From Sorangium aterium (GTDB taxonomy: Bacteria > Myxococcota_A > Polyangia > Polyangiales > Polyangiaceae): a stretch of 64,000 bases of DNA. Shown here one piece after another: positions 50,220-63,045 of the stretch. The stretch spans positions 1,116,001-1,180,000 of the forward strand of contig NZ_JAQNDK010000001.1 of NCBI RefSeq assembly GCF_028368935.1, written 5' to 3'. Below the pieces are notes generated by a model that was not told the origin of the DNA, searched no databases, and saw nothing but the letters and a program-made list of their open reading frames with translations. The translations under genes and the position numbers were made by a program. Every line of letters starts with the position of its first letter. Within the stretch, counting starts at the first letter, position 1.

Positions 50220-50944
50220 GCCGCCTCCATCTCGCCCGCGTGGAACGCCGACACCACGTCGCCCGAAGGGCCGTCGGCCACGATGTGCCCGTCCCTCATG
50301 TGGATGGCGCGCGAGAGCGACCGCGCCACGCCGAGGTCGTGGGTCACCATGATCAGCGTCGTCCCGTCCGCGTTCAGCGACAGGAGCAGCTCCAGCACGT
50401 CGCGCCCCGTCTTGCTGTCGAGCGCGCCCGTCGGCTCGTCGCACAGCAGGATCGACGGCCGCGTCACGATCGCCCGCGCGATCGCGACGCGCTGCCGCTG
50501 CCCGCCGGAGAGCTCCGACGGCAGGTGCCGCGCGCGCGCCGCGAGCCCCACGCGCTCGAGCGCGCCCTCCGCGAGCGCGCGGCTGTTCTTCACCGCCCCG
50601 TAGAGCAGCGGCAGCTCGACGTTCTCCGCCGCCGTCATCCGCGGCAGCAGGTTGAAGCTCTGGAACACGAACCCGATGTGGCGGTTCCTGAGCGCCGCGA
50701 GCTCGTCGTCGTCGAGCTCCGCCACGTTGCGCCCCCCGAGCCGGTACGTGCCCTCCGTCGGCCGATCCAGGCACCCGAGGATGTTCAGCAGGCTCGACTT
50801 CCCGCAGCCGGAGGGCCCGATGATCGCGACCGACTCGCCCCGGCGCACCTCGAAGCCGATCCGGTCGACCGCCCGCACCGCGAGGTCCTCGCGATCGGCG
50901 TGGTACACCTTCGAGAGCCCGCTCACGAGGACCGGGACGTCCAT
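50213..50944 (-). CDS. ABC transporter ATP-binding protein (MacB/LolD type)
   Basis: A 243-residue ATPase: Walker A GPSGCGKSS, Q-loop VFQSFNLLP, signature LSGGQRQR, Walker B ILLCDEPTGALD and switch His in VTHD. It pairs with the permease gene downstream. Only one base separates it from the adaptor gene. Energises export through the MacA-like adaptor and TolC-like channel. Confidence 0.94.
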   Translation of the reverse strand: MDVPVLVSGLSKVYHADREDLAVRAVDRIGFEVRRGESVAIIGPSGCGKSSLLNILGCLDRPTEGTYRLGGRNVAELDDDELAALRNRHIGFVFQSFNLLPRMTAAENVELPLLYGAVKNSRALAEGALERVGLAARARHLPSELSGGQRQRVAIARAIVTRPSILLCDEPTGALDSKTGRDVLELLLSLNADGTTLIMVTHDLGVARSLSRAIHMRDGHIVADGPSGDVVSAFHAGEMEAAC

Positions 50945-50945
50945 C

Positions 50946-52202
50946 TCAGCGCCCTCCTCGGCTGGCGCCGGCGCCCATCCCCATGCCCATCCCCCGCATC
51001 GGGTTCTGGCCGCCGCCCTGCCGCTGCCCCTGCCCCTGCGGCCCCGCCGCGCTCGAGACGGGCGCGCTCGCGAGCACGTCGTCGCCCTCGCTCAGCCCCG
51101 CGGTCACGACCATCTGCGAGCCGTCCGTCGCCCCGGTTTGGATCGGCCGCTCCTCGCCGCTCGCGAGCCGCACGAACCGCCGCTTGCCCTGCGACTGCAC
51201 GGCCAGGAGCGGCACGAGCAGCACGTCCTTCTGCTCCGCGGTCACGATCTCCACGTCCGCGCTCATCCCCGACCGGAGCAGCGACGCGTCCTTGTCCTTG
51301 ACGACGATCTCGACGTCGAAGGTCACGACGCTCGACACCTCCTTGCCGAGCGGGCTCACGCGGTCGACGACGCCCTGGAACACCCGGTCCCCGTAGGCGT
51401 CGACGCGGATGTCGACCCGCTGGCCCGGCGCGACGCGCCCGATCTGCGCCTCGTCGATCGCGCCGATGATGCGCAGGTTCGACAGATCGGCGAGCGTCAT
51501 CACGGAGCTGCCGCCGCTCACGTTGGTGAGCGCCGACGAGACGAGCGTCCCCTTCTCCACGGCCACGTCGAGCACCGTCCCGGCGATCGGCGCGTAGATC
51601 TGCGTCTCCTTCAGGCGCGTCTCGGCGTCCTGCACCGCCAGCTCGGCCGCCTTGAGCTGCGCCTGCGTCGAGCTCAGCTGCGCCCGCCGCAGCGTGATGT
51701 TGGCGCCCGCGACCTTCGTCGAGTGCGCCGCCGTGCGGGCCGCGTCGGTCGACCCGAGGCCCATCTCGGCGCTCTTCTCGGCGACCTCCTGGCTCGTCTG
51801 GCTGTTCTTGCGCTCGAGCTCGGCGACCGCGACCGACGCGTTCGCCGCGGCGAGATCGGCCTTCACGCGGTCGCGCGCCACGCGCGCCGCGGCGAGGTCG
51901 CGCTCCGCGTCGGTCGGGTCCAGGCGCACGAGGAGCTGCCCCGCCTCGACCGTGTCGCCCTCCTTGACGAGCACCTCGATGACCTGGCCCGGCGCGCGCG
52001 ACTTCACCTCGACCTGCACGTCGGGCTCGATCTTCCCGGACGCGGCGGCGGTCTCGGTCAGGCTCCCGCGGCGGATCTCGACGGTGGGGCCGGCGGGGGT
52101 CTTCTCGGGCTGCTTGTACCAGGCGTACCCGCCGATCGCGAAGCTCGCCACGGCCAACGCGGCCACGCCGGACATCAGGTAGCGCTTCTTGTTCCTGTTC
52201 AT
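50946..52202 (-). CDS. MacA-like periplasmic adaptor (HlyD family)
   Basis: A 418-residue adaptor with an N-terminal membrane anchor (YLMSGVAALAVASFAIGGYAW). Barrel-sandwich/lipoyl halves are AAASGKIEPDVQVEVKSRAPG and ETQIYAPIAGTVLDV, with a coiled-coil between. The beta-barrel has MTLADLSNLRIIGAIDE. The Gly/Met-rich tail (GMGMGMGAGASRGGR) is unusual. It bridges the inner-membrane exporter and TolC. The ATG at 52202 overlaps the tolC-like stop by 4 bp. Confidence 0.93.
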   Translation of the reverse strand: MNRNKKRYLMSGVAALAVASFAIGGYAWYKQPEKTPAGPTVEIRRGSLTETAAASGKIEPDVQVEVKSRAPGQVIEVLVKEGDTVEAGQLLVRLDPTDAERDLAAARVARDRVKADLAAANASVAVAELERKNSQTSQEVAEKSAEMGLGSTDAARTAAHSTKVAGANITLRRAQLSSTQAQLKAAELAVQDAETRLKETQIYAPIAGTVLDVAVEKGTLVSSALTNVSGGSSVMTLADLSNLRIIGAIDEAQIGRVAPGQRVDIRVDAYGDRVFQGVVDRVSPLGKEVSSVVTFDVEIVVKDKDASLLRSGMSADVEIVTAEQKDVLLVPLLAVQSQGKRRFVRLASGEERPIQTGATDGSQMVVTAGLSEGDDVLASAPVSSAAGPQGQGQRQGGGQNPMRGMGMGMGAGASRGGR

Positions 52203-53716
52203 GACGACCTCCTGGGGAGCACCGACGCGAAGCGGACGAGCAGCGCGCCCGTCTCGTGATCGAGCTGGAGGCGCGACGTCAGCTCCGTCACCGCGGCCCG
52301 CAGCCTGCGGAGCTCCGCCTCCCTCCGCGTCTGCTCCGCCTGCACCACGTCCGCCGACGTCGCGGTCCCGAGCGAGAGCCGCTGCCGCTCGGCCTCGGCC
52401 AGCTCGCCCGCCATGCGCGCCGTCTCGGTGGCCAGCGCGACCTGCTCGGCCGCGGCCTCGAGGCTCGCGCGCAGCGAGCTGACGTCCGCCGCGATCGCCT
52501 CGGCGCGCGCCTGGTACCGCGCCTCCGCGGCCGCGAGCTGCGTGCGCGCGCGGGCCGCGTCCGCGGACGCCCGCCCGCCGCCGAGCGGCAGCTCGACCTC
52601 GATCCCGCCCAGCACCCCGAACGCGGGCCGGCCGCCCGGCAGCGAGAGCCCCGGCAGGCCGTCGCGCACCCACTGCCCGTCCATCGAGGCCGTCGCGAAC
52701 AGGTCGAGGCGGATCTGGTCCGCGTCCTCCGCCGCGCTCACCCGCGCGCGCTGCGCGTCGAGGTCGGCGCGCAGGGCCGCGAGCTCCAGGGACCGCTCGC
52801 TCGCCGCGCGCACGAGCGCGTCGGCCGACGGCAGCGCCCCGAGGGACGGCGGCGCGCCGGTCGGGGCGAGCGACGCGGCGCTCGCCGGGGCCATGCCGAG
52901 CGCGCGCCCGAGCGCGATGGCCCGCGCCGCGCGCGTCGCCCGCGCCTGCGACAGCGCGTCCGCGATCGACGCCGCCGAGGTCGAGAAGCGCAGGACGTCG
53001 ACCTTCGTGCCGGTGCCGAGGGTCTCGGCGCGCGCCTTCGCGTCGGCGAGCAGCCGCTGCGCGGCCGCGAGCGCCTGCTCCTGCACGAGGATCGCCTGCT
53101 CCGCGTACCAGAGCTCCCAGTAGGCCCCGAGCACGTCGAGCGCGGTCTGGCTCGCCGCGAGCTCGCGCTCCTGCTCCGCGGCGACGGCCGACGCCTGCGC
53201 CTGCGCGTACGGCGCGAGGACCGCGTCGGTCCCGGCCCCCCGCAGGAGCGGCTGCCGCGCGGAGACGTACGCCTGGGCGCCGTAGTTCGGCCCCGGGGTC
53301 CCGTCCGCGGGCGAGCGCCCCGACGCGCCCACCTCGAGGCTCGTCCCGACGTCGGTCGTGTACCGCAGCGCCACGTTCGACGCGACGGACGTGCCGCCGG
53401 AGCGCCGGAGCGCGCCGGCGCCGTTGCCCGGGGCGCCGCCGTTGGCGTCGGCGACCCTGCCGTAGCTTTCCTGGTACTGTCCGGTCACCGAGGCCGAGAG
53501 CGTGGGCTTACGGGCGCCCTCCTCGGCGGCGACGGCCTGCCGCGCCGCGGTGGCCTCGAGCAGCGCCGCGCGGAGGGACGGGTTCTGGGAGGCTGCGCGG
53601 CGGACCGCCTCCTCGGCGGTGAGCGTCTCGGCGCGCGCCGCGACGCTCAGCGAGCACGTGGCGGCGAGGGCGAGAGACGCCAGCCACGGCAAGGGAACGG
53701 AGCGAGTCAACGTCAT
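52199..53716 (-). CDS. TolC-family outer membrane efflux protein
   Basis: A 505-residue outer-membrane channel protein. The signal peptide ends around AARA-E (~30). Two OEP repeats follow: LTAEEAVRRAASQNPSLRAA starts the first, and RASADAARARTQLAAAEARY starts the second. Long alpha-helical stretches rich in Ala, Arg and Glu match TolC hairpins. ATG 53716 is used. First gene of the operon, convergent with nothing and divergent from the response-regulator gene (116 bp gap). Confidence 0.9.
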   Translation of the reverse strand: MTLTRSVPLPWLASLALAATCSLSVAARAETLTAEEAVRRAASQNPSLRAALLEATAARQAVAAEEGARKPTLSASVTGQYQESYGRVADANGGAPGNGAGALRRSGGTSVASNVALRYTTDVGTSLEVGASGRSPADGTPGPNYGAQAYVSARQPLLRGAGTDAVLAPYAQAQASAVAAEQERELAASQTALDVLGAYWELWYAEQAILVQEQALAAAQRLLADAKARAETLGTGTKVDVLRFSTSAASIADALSQARATRAARAIALGRALGMAPASAASLAPTGAPPSLGALPSADALVRAASERSLELAALRADLDAQRARVSAAEDADQIRLDLFATASMDGQWVRDGLPGLSLPGGRPAFGVLGGIEVELPLGGGRASADAARARTQLAAAEARYQARAEAIAADVSSLRASLEAAAEQVALATETARMAGELAEAERQRLSLGTATSADVVQAEQTRREAELRRLRAAVTELTSRLQLDHETGALLVRFASVLPRRSS

Positions 53717-53832
53717 GCACCGCAACCTAGAGGGCAGTGTCTCAAGAGGTGTCCTGGTCGTGTAAAGATTCGTCAAGACGCCTCTTGACCAGGCCTTACA
53801 CGGCGGTGCGACAGCCGCGCTACAGTCGCGAC

Positions 53833-54579
53833 ATGACGGATCCGCCCCAGATCCTGGTCATCGACGACGACGCCGAGCTCTGCGAGCTCCTGGCCGAGCT
53901 GCTCGGTCAGGAGGGTTACGCGGTGGAGAGCGCGCGCGACGCGATCTCCGGCCTCGCGCGAGCGCAGGAGGAGAAGGAGAGGCCGTTCACGCTCGTGGTG
54001 CTCGACGTGATGCTGCCTGGGCTCAACGGGTTCGAGGTCCTCACGCGGCTGCGGCAGACCTCGCGCGTCCCTGTCCTGATGCTCACCGCGCGGGGCGAGG
54101 ACGTCGACCGCATCGTCGGCCTCGAGATGGGCGCCGACGACTACCTGCCGAAGCCGTTCAACCCGCGCGAGCTGGTCGCCCGCGTGCGCGCGCTCCACCG
54201 GCGCGCCTCTCACGCCGGCGCGGCGGCTGGGCCGGGCGCGGCCGCCGGCGCTTCCGCCGCGGAGGCGCAGGGCGCGCTGACGGTCGACGATCTCGAGGTG
54301 CTCCCCGCCGCGCGGCGCGTCCGTGTCCGCGGCGAGGAGGTCCGGCTCACGACGGCCGAGTTCGACCTGCTCGAGGTCCTGGCGCGGCAGGCGGGGACGG
54401 TGGTCTCGCGCGAAGATCTCGCGCGGCGCGTCCTCGGCCGCCGGCTCGCGGCGTACGACCGCGGCATCGACATGCACGTCTCGAACCTCCGCCGCAAGCT
54501 CGGGCCTGGGCCGGGCGGCGGCGAGCGCATCAAGACGGTCCGCAACGCGGGCTACATCCTCGCGAGGGAGCGCGCGTGA
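53833..54579 (+). CDS. OmpR/CpxR-type response regulator
   Basis: A 248-residue two-component regulator. The receiver (~6-120) has DDD at 11-13, phospho-acceptor Asp58 in VVLDVMLPG, and Lys in YLPKPF. The C-terminal winged helix (LTTAEFDLLEVLARQAGTVV, HVSNLRRKLG) binds DNA. It is divergent from the efflux operon and 25 bp upstream of its sensor kinase, so it probably controls the exporter. Confidence 0.93.
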   Translation: MTDPPQILVIDDDAELCELLAELLGQEGYAVESARDAISGLARAQEEKERPFTLVVLDVMLPGLNGFEVLTRLRQTSRVPVLMLTARGEDVDRIVGLEMGADDYLPKPFNPRELVARVRALHRRASHAGAAAGPGAAAGASAAEAQGALTVDDLEVLPAARRVRVRGEEVRLTTAEFDLLEVLARQAGTVVSREDLARRVLGRRLAAYDRGIDMHVSNLRRKLGPGPGGGERIKTVRNAGYILARERA

Positions 54580-54604
54580 AGCGCTTCCTCCCCGGAGGGC
54601 GTCC

Positions 54605-55960
54605 GTGAAGAGCCTATTTTTGCGCCTCCTCGTCTCGCTGTGGCTCGCCATGGCGCTGCTCGTCGGCCTGCTCGCTGTCATCCACGGCTGGGCGTTCTCC
54701 GCCGAGCCGAGCGGGCTGCGCCGCCGCCTCAACACGCGCAGCGTCGAGCTCCGGGCGGAGAGCGCGCTCGCCTGCGCGCGGGACGGGCTCCCCGGCTGCG
54801 AGCAGCGCCTCGCGCCGCTCGATCCGCGGGATCAGCGCGTCGCTGTGTACCGGGCCAGCGCGCTCGTGATGGGCGACCCCATCGAGGGCGCGCCGCTCGT
54901 CGAGGACAAGGCGAGGCGCTCGGGCGACGGCATCGCCATCGAGCTCGGCGAGGAGCGGGAGCTCGTCGCGGTCGTCCTGCGCCGCGACCCTGCCCTCGCC
55001 GCGGTCGCGGCCGGTCCGGTCCGGTCGCCGTGGATGTTCTTCATCGTGCCGGAGACGCTGCCGCAGCGGCTCCTCGCGATCGTCGCCGTCACCGGGCTCG
55101 TCGCGGTGCTCCTCGCGCGGTACCTGTCCCGTCCGATCCGCATCCTGCGCGGCGCCACGCAGCGGATGGCCGCGGGCGATCTCTCGGTGCGCGTCTCGCA
55201 GAAGCTCGCGGGCGCGGACGGCGAGACGCTGGCGCTCGGGAGCGACATGGACCGGATGGCCGAGCGCATCGACGAGCTCCTGGAGACGCAGCGCCGGCTC
55301 CTGCGCGACGTCTCGCACGAGCTCCGATCGCCGCTCGCGCGGCTCAACATCGCGCTCGAGCTCGTCCGCCGGCGCTCGCCGCCGGACGTGGCGCCGGCGT
55401 TCGACCGGATCGAGCGGGAGACGGAGCGGCTCAACGGGATGATCGGCGAGCTGCTCACGCTGAGCCGCCTGGAGTCGGGCCGGGGCATGGAGCGCACCGA
55501 GCGGGTCGATCTCACGGCGCTCCTGGAGCAGCTGGTCGAGGACGCCGCGTTCGAGGCCGAGCAGCGGGGTTGCTCGGTCGAGCTCGGGGCGCGCGACGCG
55601 TGCTCGCTGGACGGGAACGAGGAGCTCCTGCGGCGCGCCATCGAGAACGTCGTGCGCAACGCGGTGCGCTTCACCGAGCCGGGCACGGCGGTCCGCATCG
55701 ATCTCGAGTGCTCCGGCGGGACGGCCGAGGTGCGCGTCCGCGATCGCGGCCCTGGCATCCCGGAGGGCGCGCTCGGGGACATCTGGAGGCCGTTCTACCG
55801 GGTCGACGACCACAGGGCGCGCGGCGCGGGCGGCACGGGGATCGGGCTGGCCATCACGCACCGGGCGGTGCGGATCCACGGCGGCGAGGTCGAGGCGAGG
55901 AACGCGGACGGCGGCGGCCTCGAGGTCGCGCTGCGGCTGCCGGTCGGCGCGGGGGGCTGA
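54605..55960 (+). CDS. Sensor histidine kinase (CpxA-like)
   Basis: A 451-residue kinase from GTG 54605 (GGAGG seven bases before). Two membrane helices (LLVSLWLAMALLVGLLAVI and LLAIVAVTGLVAVLLARYL) bracket a ~130-residue sensor. HAMP follows, then the H-box DVSHELRSPLARL, N-box ENVVRNAVRF, G1 DRGPGIPEG and G2 GGTGIGLAI, all intact. Overall like CpxA. It should respond to envelope or drug stress and phosphorylate the adjacent regulator. Coupled gene pair. Confidence 0.93.
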   Translation: MKSLFLRLLVSLWLAMALLVGLLAVIHGWAFSAEPSGLRRRLNTRSVELRAESALACARDGLPGCEQRLAPLDPRDQRVAVYRASALVMGDPIEGAPLVEDKARRSGDGIAIELGEERELVAVVLRRDPALAAVAAGPVRSPWMFFIVPETLPQRLLAIVAVTGLVAVLLARYLSRPIRILRGATQRMAAGDLSVRVSQKLAGADGETLALGSDMDRMAERIDELLETQRRLLRDVSHELRSPLARLNIALELVRRRSPPDVAPAFDRIERETERLNGMIGELLTLSRLESGRGMERTERVDLTALLEQLVEDAAFEAEQRGCSVELGARDACSLDGNEELLRRAIENVVRNAVRFTEPGTAVRIDLECSGGTAEVRVRDRGPGIPEGALGDIWRPFYRVDDHRARGAGGTGIGLAITHRAVRIHGGEVEARNADGGGLEVALRLPVGAGG

Positions 55961-56519
55961 GCAGAGGGCCGGCGGGCAGGATCGACCGGCCCCCCCTCTC
56001 GAGGCCATTCGTTTCGATCCCAGATCGACCCGCCGCCCCCCCGAGCCAGCCTCGCCACGTCGCGACCGCTCCGCGCCGCCTTCCTAGGCCACCCCACCTC
56101 GGTCCCACACCGATCCGCCCCCCTTCCGAGCCGGTCCCGCCACGTCGCGACCTCTCCGCGCCGCCTTCCGAGGCCGCCTCTCTCGGTCCTGCACCAGCCC
56201 CCCCCATCCCGAGGCGACACCGTCACGTCGCGACCGCTGCCGGCCGCCTTTCGAGGCGACCTCTCTCGGTCCCGCACCGACCCGCCCGCGTCCCAAGGCG
56301 ATCTCCAGCCCGAGACACCCACTCCAGGCTCACCGCCTCTACGCTCCCCCGATCCAGAACGATTCAAATCGCGTGCAAGAGCTCAGCTCCGGCGCGAGCG
56401 CCGCACGAAACCAGCGCAGCACTGCCCTTGACGGACGACACGGCAGGACTTCCCTTGTCTGTCCGTCAGCAATGCGCCCTCAGGCATTGCCCTTATCACC
56501 CCATCAGGAGGTGTCTCTC
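55961..56519. other. Intergenic region with 84-bp tandem repeats
   Basis: About 559 bp between the kinase stop and the next gene. The left part is the tandem repeat at 55985-56310. The right part (from ~56320) likely holds the promoter of the 56520 gene. Frames through the repeat are shifted by unit lengths of 85 and 83, so it is not coding. Confidence 0.65.
55985..56310. repeat. Imperfect ~84-bp tandem repeat, about four copies
   Basis: The anchor CACGTCGCGACC recurs at 56056, 56141 and 56224 (85 and 83 bp apart). Around it are blocks such as CGCCGCCTTCCGAGG and CTCTCGGTCC-GCACC. Partial units flank both ends. The array is pyrimidine-biased on the plus strand. Confidence 0.8.
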
Positions 56520-57392
56520 ATGCTGAAGCATCTGAATATCGACGAGATGGTCGCGCTCCTCTCCCCGTGGGTCGAGGACCGGGAGCAACGCCGGCTGTTC
56601 CTGGCGATCCCCGAGATCGCGGCGCTCCACCCGCGGGTCGTGGAGGCCCACGACGCAGTGCTCGCGGTCCAGCCGAGCAGCCGCGGGGGCCGGATGTCGT
56701 CGAAGCTGCGCGCCATCGTCGACGAGACAAGCGAGGTCGACAGGCGCCACGACCACCTCGCGCGGGCCGTATCGTACGGAATCGATGCGCACCGCGAGCT
56801 CTGCCTCGCCGAGGAGCCCTCCGACGCAGTCCGTGCCGCGCAGTGTGATGCCGTCCAGAGACAGCTCTTCCCGGGCGGCCTGTCCATCGTCAACGCCTCG
56901 ACGCTCGCCGAGGTGGGCAACACCACGCGCATCGCCCGCCTCCTCGAGGACGACCCTGCCGTCAGCAACTTCCTCAAGTCCGTCCCCACCCACGGCAAGG
57001 CGTCGCTGCTCGATGTCGTGAAGCGCTGGCTCGCCAAGGGCCGGGAGCTCCAGACGCTCGAGCGCGCCCGCGCAGAGCTCGAGGCCACCGAGACCACCAC
57101 CCCCGCCAGCAAGACCACGATCCAGGCCGCGCGCAGCCAGTGGTTCAAGATCGTGGCGCTGGTGCTCTCCAACCTCGAGCTCTCCCGCGCTCCGGCGCGC
57201 GATATCGAGATCATCCGCGGGCCCGTGCTCCGGGCCTCGAGCCGCGCGGGCAAGCGCTACGCGAACAGCAAGCCGGCGCAGGCTCCGCAGGAGGAGGACG
57301 AGGCGGGCATCCCCGCAACCGAGCCGAGCGGAGCCCCGCCCGGCGCGTCGGACGAAGGCAAGCGCGGCGACGCGAGCGCGATGCCCGGATAG
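56520..57392 (+). CDS. Conserved-looking hypothetical protein
   Basis: A 290-residue soluble, mostly helical protein. AGGAGGTG six bases before the ATG at 56520 is a near-perfect Shine-Dalgarno, rare in this window, suggesting strong translation. The N-terminal half has RRLFLAIPEIAALHPRVVEA and a charged RRHDHLARAVSYGIDAHREL. The middle is helical (VSNFLKSVPTHGKASLLDVV). The C-terminal ~50 residues are disordered Pro/Ala/Glu/Gly. No family recognised. A strong terminator follows the stop. Confidence 0.72.
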   Translation: MLKHLNIDEMVALLSPWVEDREQRRLFLAIPEIAALHPRVVEAHDAVLAVQPSSRGGRMSSKLRAIVDETSEVDRRHDHLARAVSYGIDAHRELCLAEEPSDAVRAAQCDAVQRQLFPGGLSIVNASTLAEVGNTTRIARLLEDDPAVSNFLKSVPTHGKASLLDVVKRWLAKGRELQTLERARAELEATETTTPASKTTIQAARSQWFKIVALVLSNLELSRAPARDIEIIRGPVLRASSRAGKRYANSKPAQAPQEEDEAGIPATEPSGAPPGASDEGKRGDASAMPG

Positions 57393-57399
57393 CCCTGCC

Positions 57400-57433
57400 G
57401 CTGCCCGGCGCGACGACACCCGCGCCGGGCAGC
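57400..57433 (+). terminator. Strong hairpin after the 56520-57392 gene
   Basis: GCTGCCCGGCGCG (57400-57412), 8-nt loop, CGCGCCGGGCAGC (57421-57433): a perfect 13-bp stem starting 8 bp after the stop. No U-tract. Confidence 0.65.
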
Positions 57434-57643
57434 GCCGCCATCGACACACCATCACGAGAGGGTCGTAGGGGCGGGACTCGACCTCTTGCTCCTGCTCCGC
57501 CCACGCGCGGGGCCGCCTGTCCGTCCGAGCGGCAGCCCCCAGGTCCGCCTGGAATCATGCGAAGATCTGACTGGGAGACCGTTCCGCCTCTCTCGTGGAC
57601 ACCAGACTCGCTCGGGGCGCGCGCCGCGCGAGGAGGGAGACCG

Positions 57644-58732
57644 ATGCAACCCATCCAGGAGGGCGATCTCCGCCCCGTCAAGACACTCACCAAGTCGTTC
57701 TTCCGGGCGGTGAACCCGCACCTCGATGCCGACGAGTTCGAGGAGAAGTGGCGGGCAGCCATGAAGTCGCCCCTCCGCTTCATGCGGAGCTTTCCTCAGG
57801 CGTGGCACGTCGATCTCCTCGACGTGCCGCGGAGCAAGGTGCCCGGCGGCCGCTGCCTCTGCTTCGGCGACGCGCACCCCGAGAACTTCGGCTTCGTCAC
57901 GTTCGAGGAAGGTCCACGCTACGTCTTCAACGATCTCGACGACGCGGGCACCGGCCTCGCCGCGCTGGACGCGCTCCGGTACTTCACGACGCTCCGGCTC
58001 CTCCTCGACGCCGCCAAGGTCACCGAAGGCCTCGTGGAGCTCTACGAGGACATCGTTCAGGGGAACGAGCCGCCGCGCGAGCTCTCCGCGGCGATGATCC
58101 CCGACATCGCGGCCAGCGACGCGCACGAGCTCGCGAAATGGACGGACGGCGAGGCGTTCCGGTTCGACGAGCCCGGGCTCAAGCTCTCGCGCGTGCACGC
58201 GGACACCGGCCAGCAGCTCGTCGAGGCCCTCGGCGGGCTCGCGTCGAACGCCCATCTCCAGATGATCGAGGTCGCCCGCCGGGCGCGGGAGGGCGGCGGC
58301 TCGGGCGGCCTCGACCGTTACTACGTCCTCGCGCGCGAGGAGCGGCGCGAGGGCCTGCGCCTGCTCGAGCTCAAGGAGACCACCCACGCCGCCACGAGCT
58401 GGAGCAACTTCCTGCACGAGGAAGAGGGGCGCCTCGATCACGCCAAGGCGTCGATATGGCGGGGGCTCACGGCCCCCTACCACGTCGAGGTGCAGGTGGG
58501 CCGGACCGTGTACCTGCTCCGCGATCGCCTCGGCCGTGCCTCGTTCGACCTCGAACATCTCGGCAAGCGCGACCTCCGGGCGGTGCTCGAGGTGCAGGTG
58601 AGCATCCTCGCCCGGCAGCACGCCGCTTCGTTCGCGGACCTCGACCTGCGCGCGCTCGACGACTGGCTCAAGGCGAGCCTCGATGTCACCGCCGAGCGCT
58701 GGTCGAAGGCCCATGACGACGCGCGCGGCTGA
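57644..58732 (+). CDS. DUF2252 family protein (kinase-like fold)
   Basis: A 362-residue protein of the DUF2252 family. It carries CFGDAHPENFGFVTF and FNDLDDAGTGLAALDALRY, the HxxN and Asp signatures related to aminoglycoside phosphotransferase/protein-kinase-like folds, so ATP-dependent phosphotransfer is plausible but unproven. The start ATG 57644 is preceded by AGGAGGGA. The frame is open upstream with poorer composition. Substrate unknown. Single gene. Confidence 0.83.
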   Translation: MQPIQEGDLRPVKTLTKSFFRAVNPHLDADEFEEKWRAAMKSPLRFMRSFPQAWHVDLLDVPRSKVPGGRCLCFGDAHPENFGFVTFEEGPRYVFNDLDDAGTGLAALDALRYFTTLRLLLDAAKVTEGLVELYEDIVQGNEPPRELSAAMIPDIAASDAHELAKWTDGEAFRFDEPGLKLSRVHADTGQQLVEALGGLASNAHLQMIEVARRAREGGGSGGLDRYYVLAREERREGLRLLELKETTHAATSWSNFLHEEEGRLDHAKASIWRGLTAPYHVEVQVGRTVYLLRDRLGRASFDLEHLGKRDLRAVLEVQVSILARQHAASFADLDLRALDDWLKASLDVTAERWSKAHDDARG

Positions 58733-58763
58733 CCGCCGCGGCTCCGCTCGCCGGGCAAAGGGG

Positions 58764-58795
58764 CACGGAGGCGCTGAAGCACGGAGGCGCTGAAG
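58764..58795. repeat. 16-bp direct repeat
   Basis: CACGGAGGCGCTGAAG twice in tandem (58764-58779, 58780-58795), then CATGGAAGGAG. CACGGAG strings are common intergenic repeats in several high-GC phyla. Located between DUF2252 and ppnP. Confidence 0.75.
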
Positions 58796-58889
58796 CATGG
58801 AAGGAGACGCCCAGCACGCCTGTCGCGCCCTGCGGCGAGCCCGCCTGTCCGGGCTGGTCTCTCGCGGCGGGACGCGGTAGGAGGGCGCC

Positions 58890-59171
58890 ATGCTCAAGCA
58901 CAACAGCTACTTCAACGGCAACGTCCAGAGCGTCGGCTTCGAGCGCCACGGGCGCCGGCAGACGGTGGGTGTCATCGACACCGGCGAGTTCCACTTCTCG
59001 ACCGAGGCGCCGGAGCGGATGACGGTCGTCGCCGGCGAGCTCGCGATCCGCATCGACGGCTCCACGGAGTGGCGCGCCTATCCGGCAGGGACGTCGTTCG
59101 AGGTGGCGGGCAAGAGCGGCTTCGACGTCAGGGCCACGCAGCCCACCGGCTACTTCTGCGAGTTCCTCTGA
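58890..59171 (+). CDS. ppnP: Pyrimidine/purine nucleoside phosphorylase PpnP (DUF1255)
   Basis: A 93-residue cupin-fold enzyme. PpnP of E. coli phosphorolyses many nucleosides (adenosine, uridine, thymidine and others) to base and (deoxy)ribose-1-phosphate. The protein runs from MLKHNSYFNGNVQSVGFERH to FDVRATQPTGYFCEFL, full length for the family. TEAPERMTVVAGELAIRIDG and WRAYPAGTSFEVAG are family hallmarks. Start ATG 58890. Convergent with the giant kinase. Confidence 0.92.
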   Translation: MLKHNSYFNGNVQSVGFERHGRRQTVGVIDTGEFHFSTEAPERMTVVAGELAIRIDGSTEWRAYPAGTSFEVAGKSGFDVRATQPTGYFCEFL

Positions 59172-59184
59172 GCGCGCCGGCGAC

Positions 59185-63045
<3,861 letters not shown>

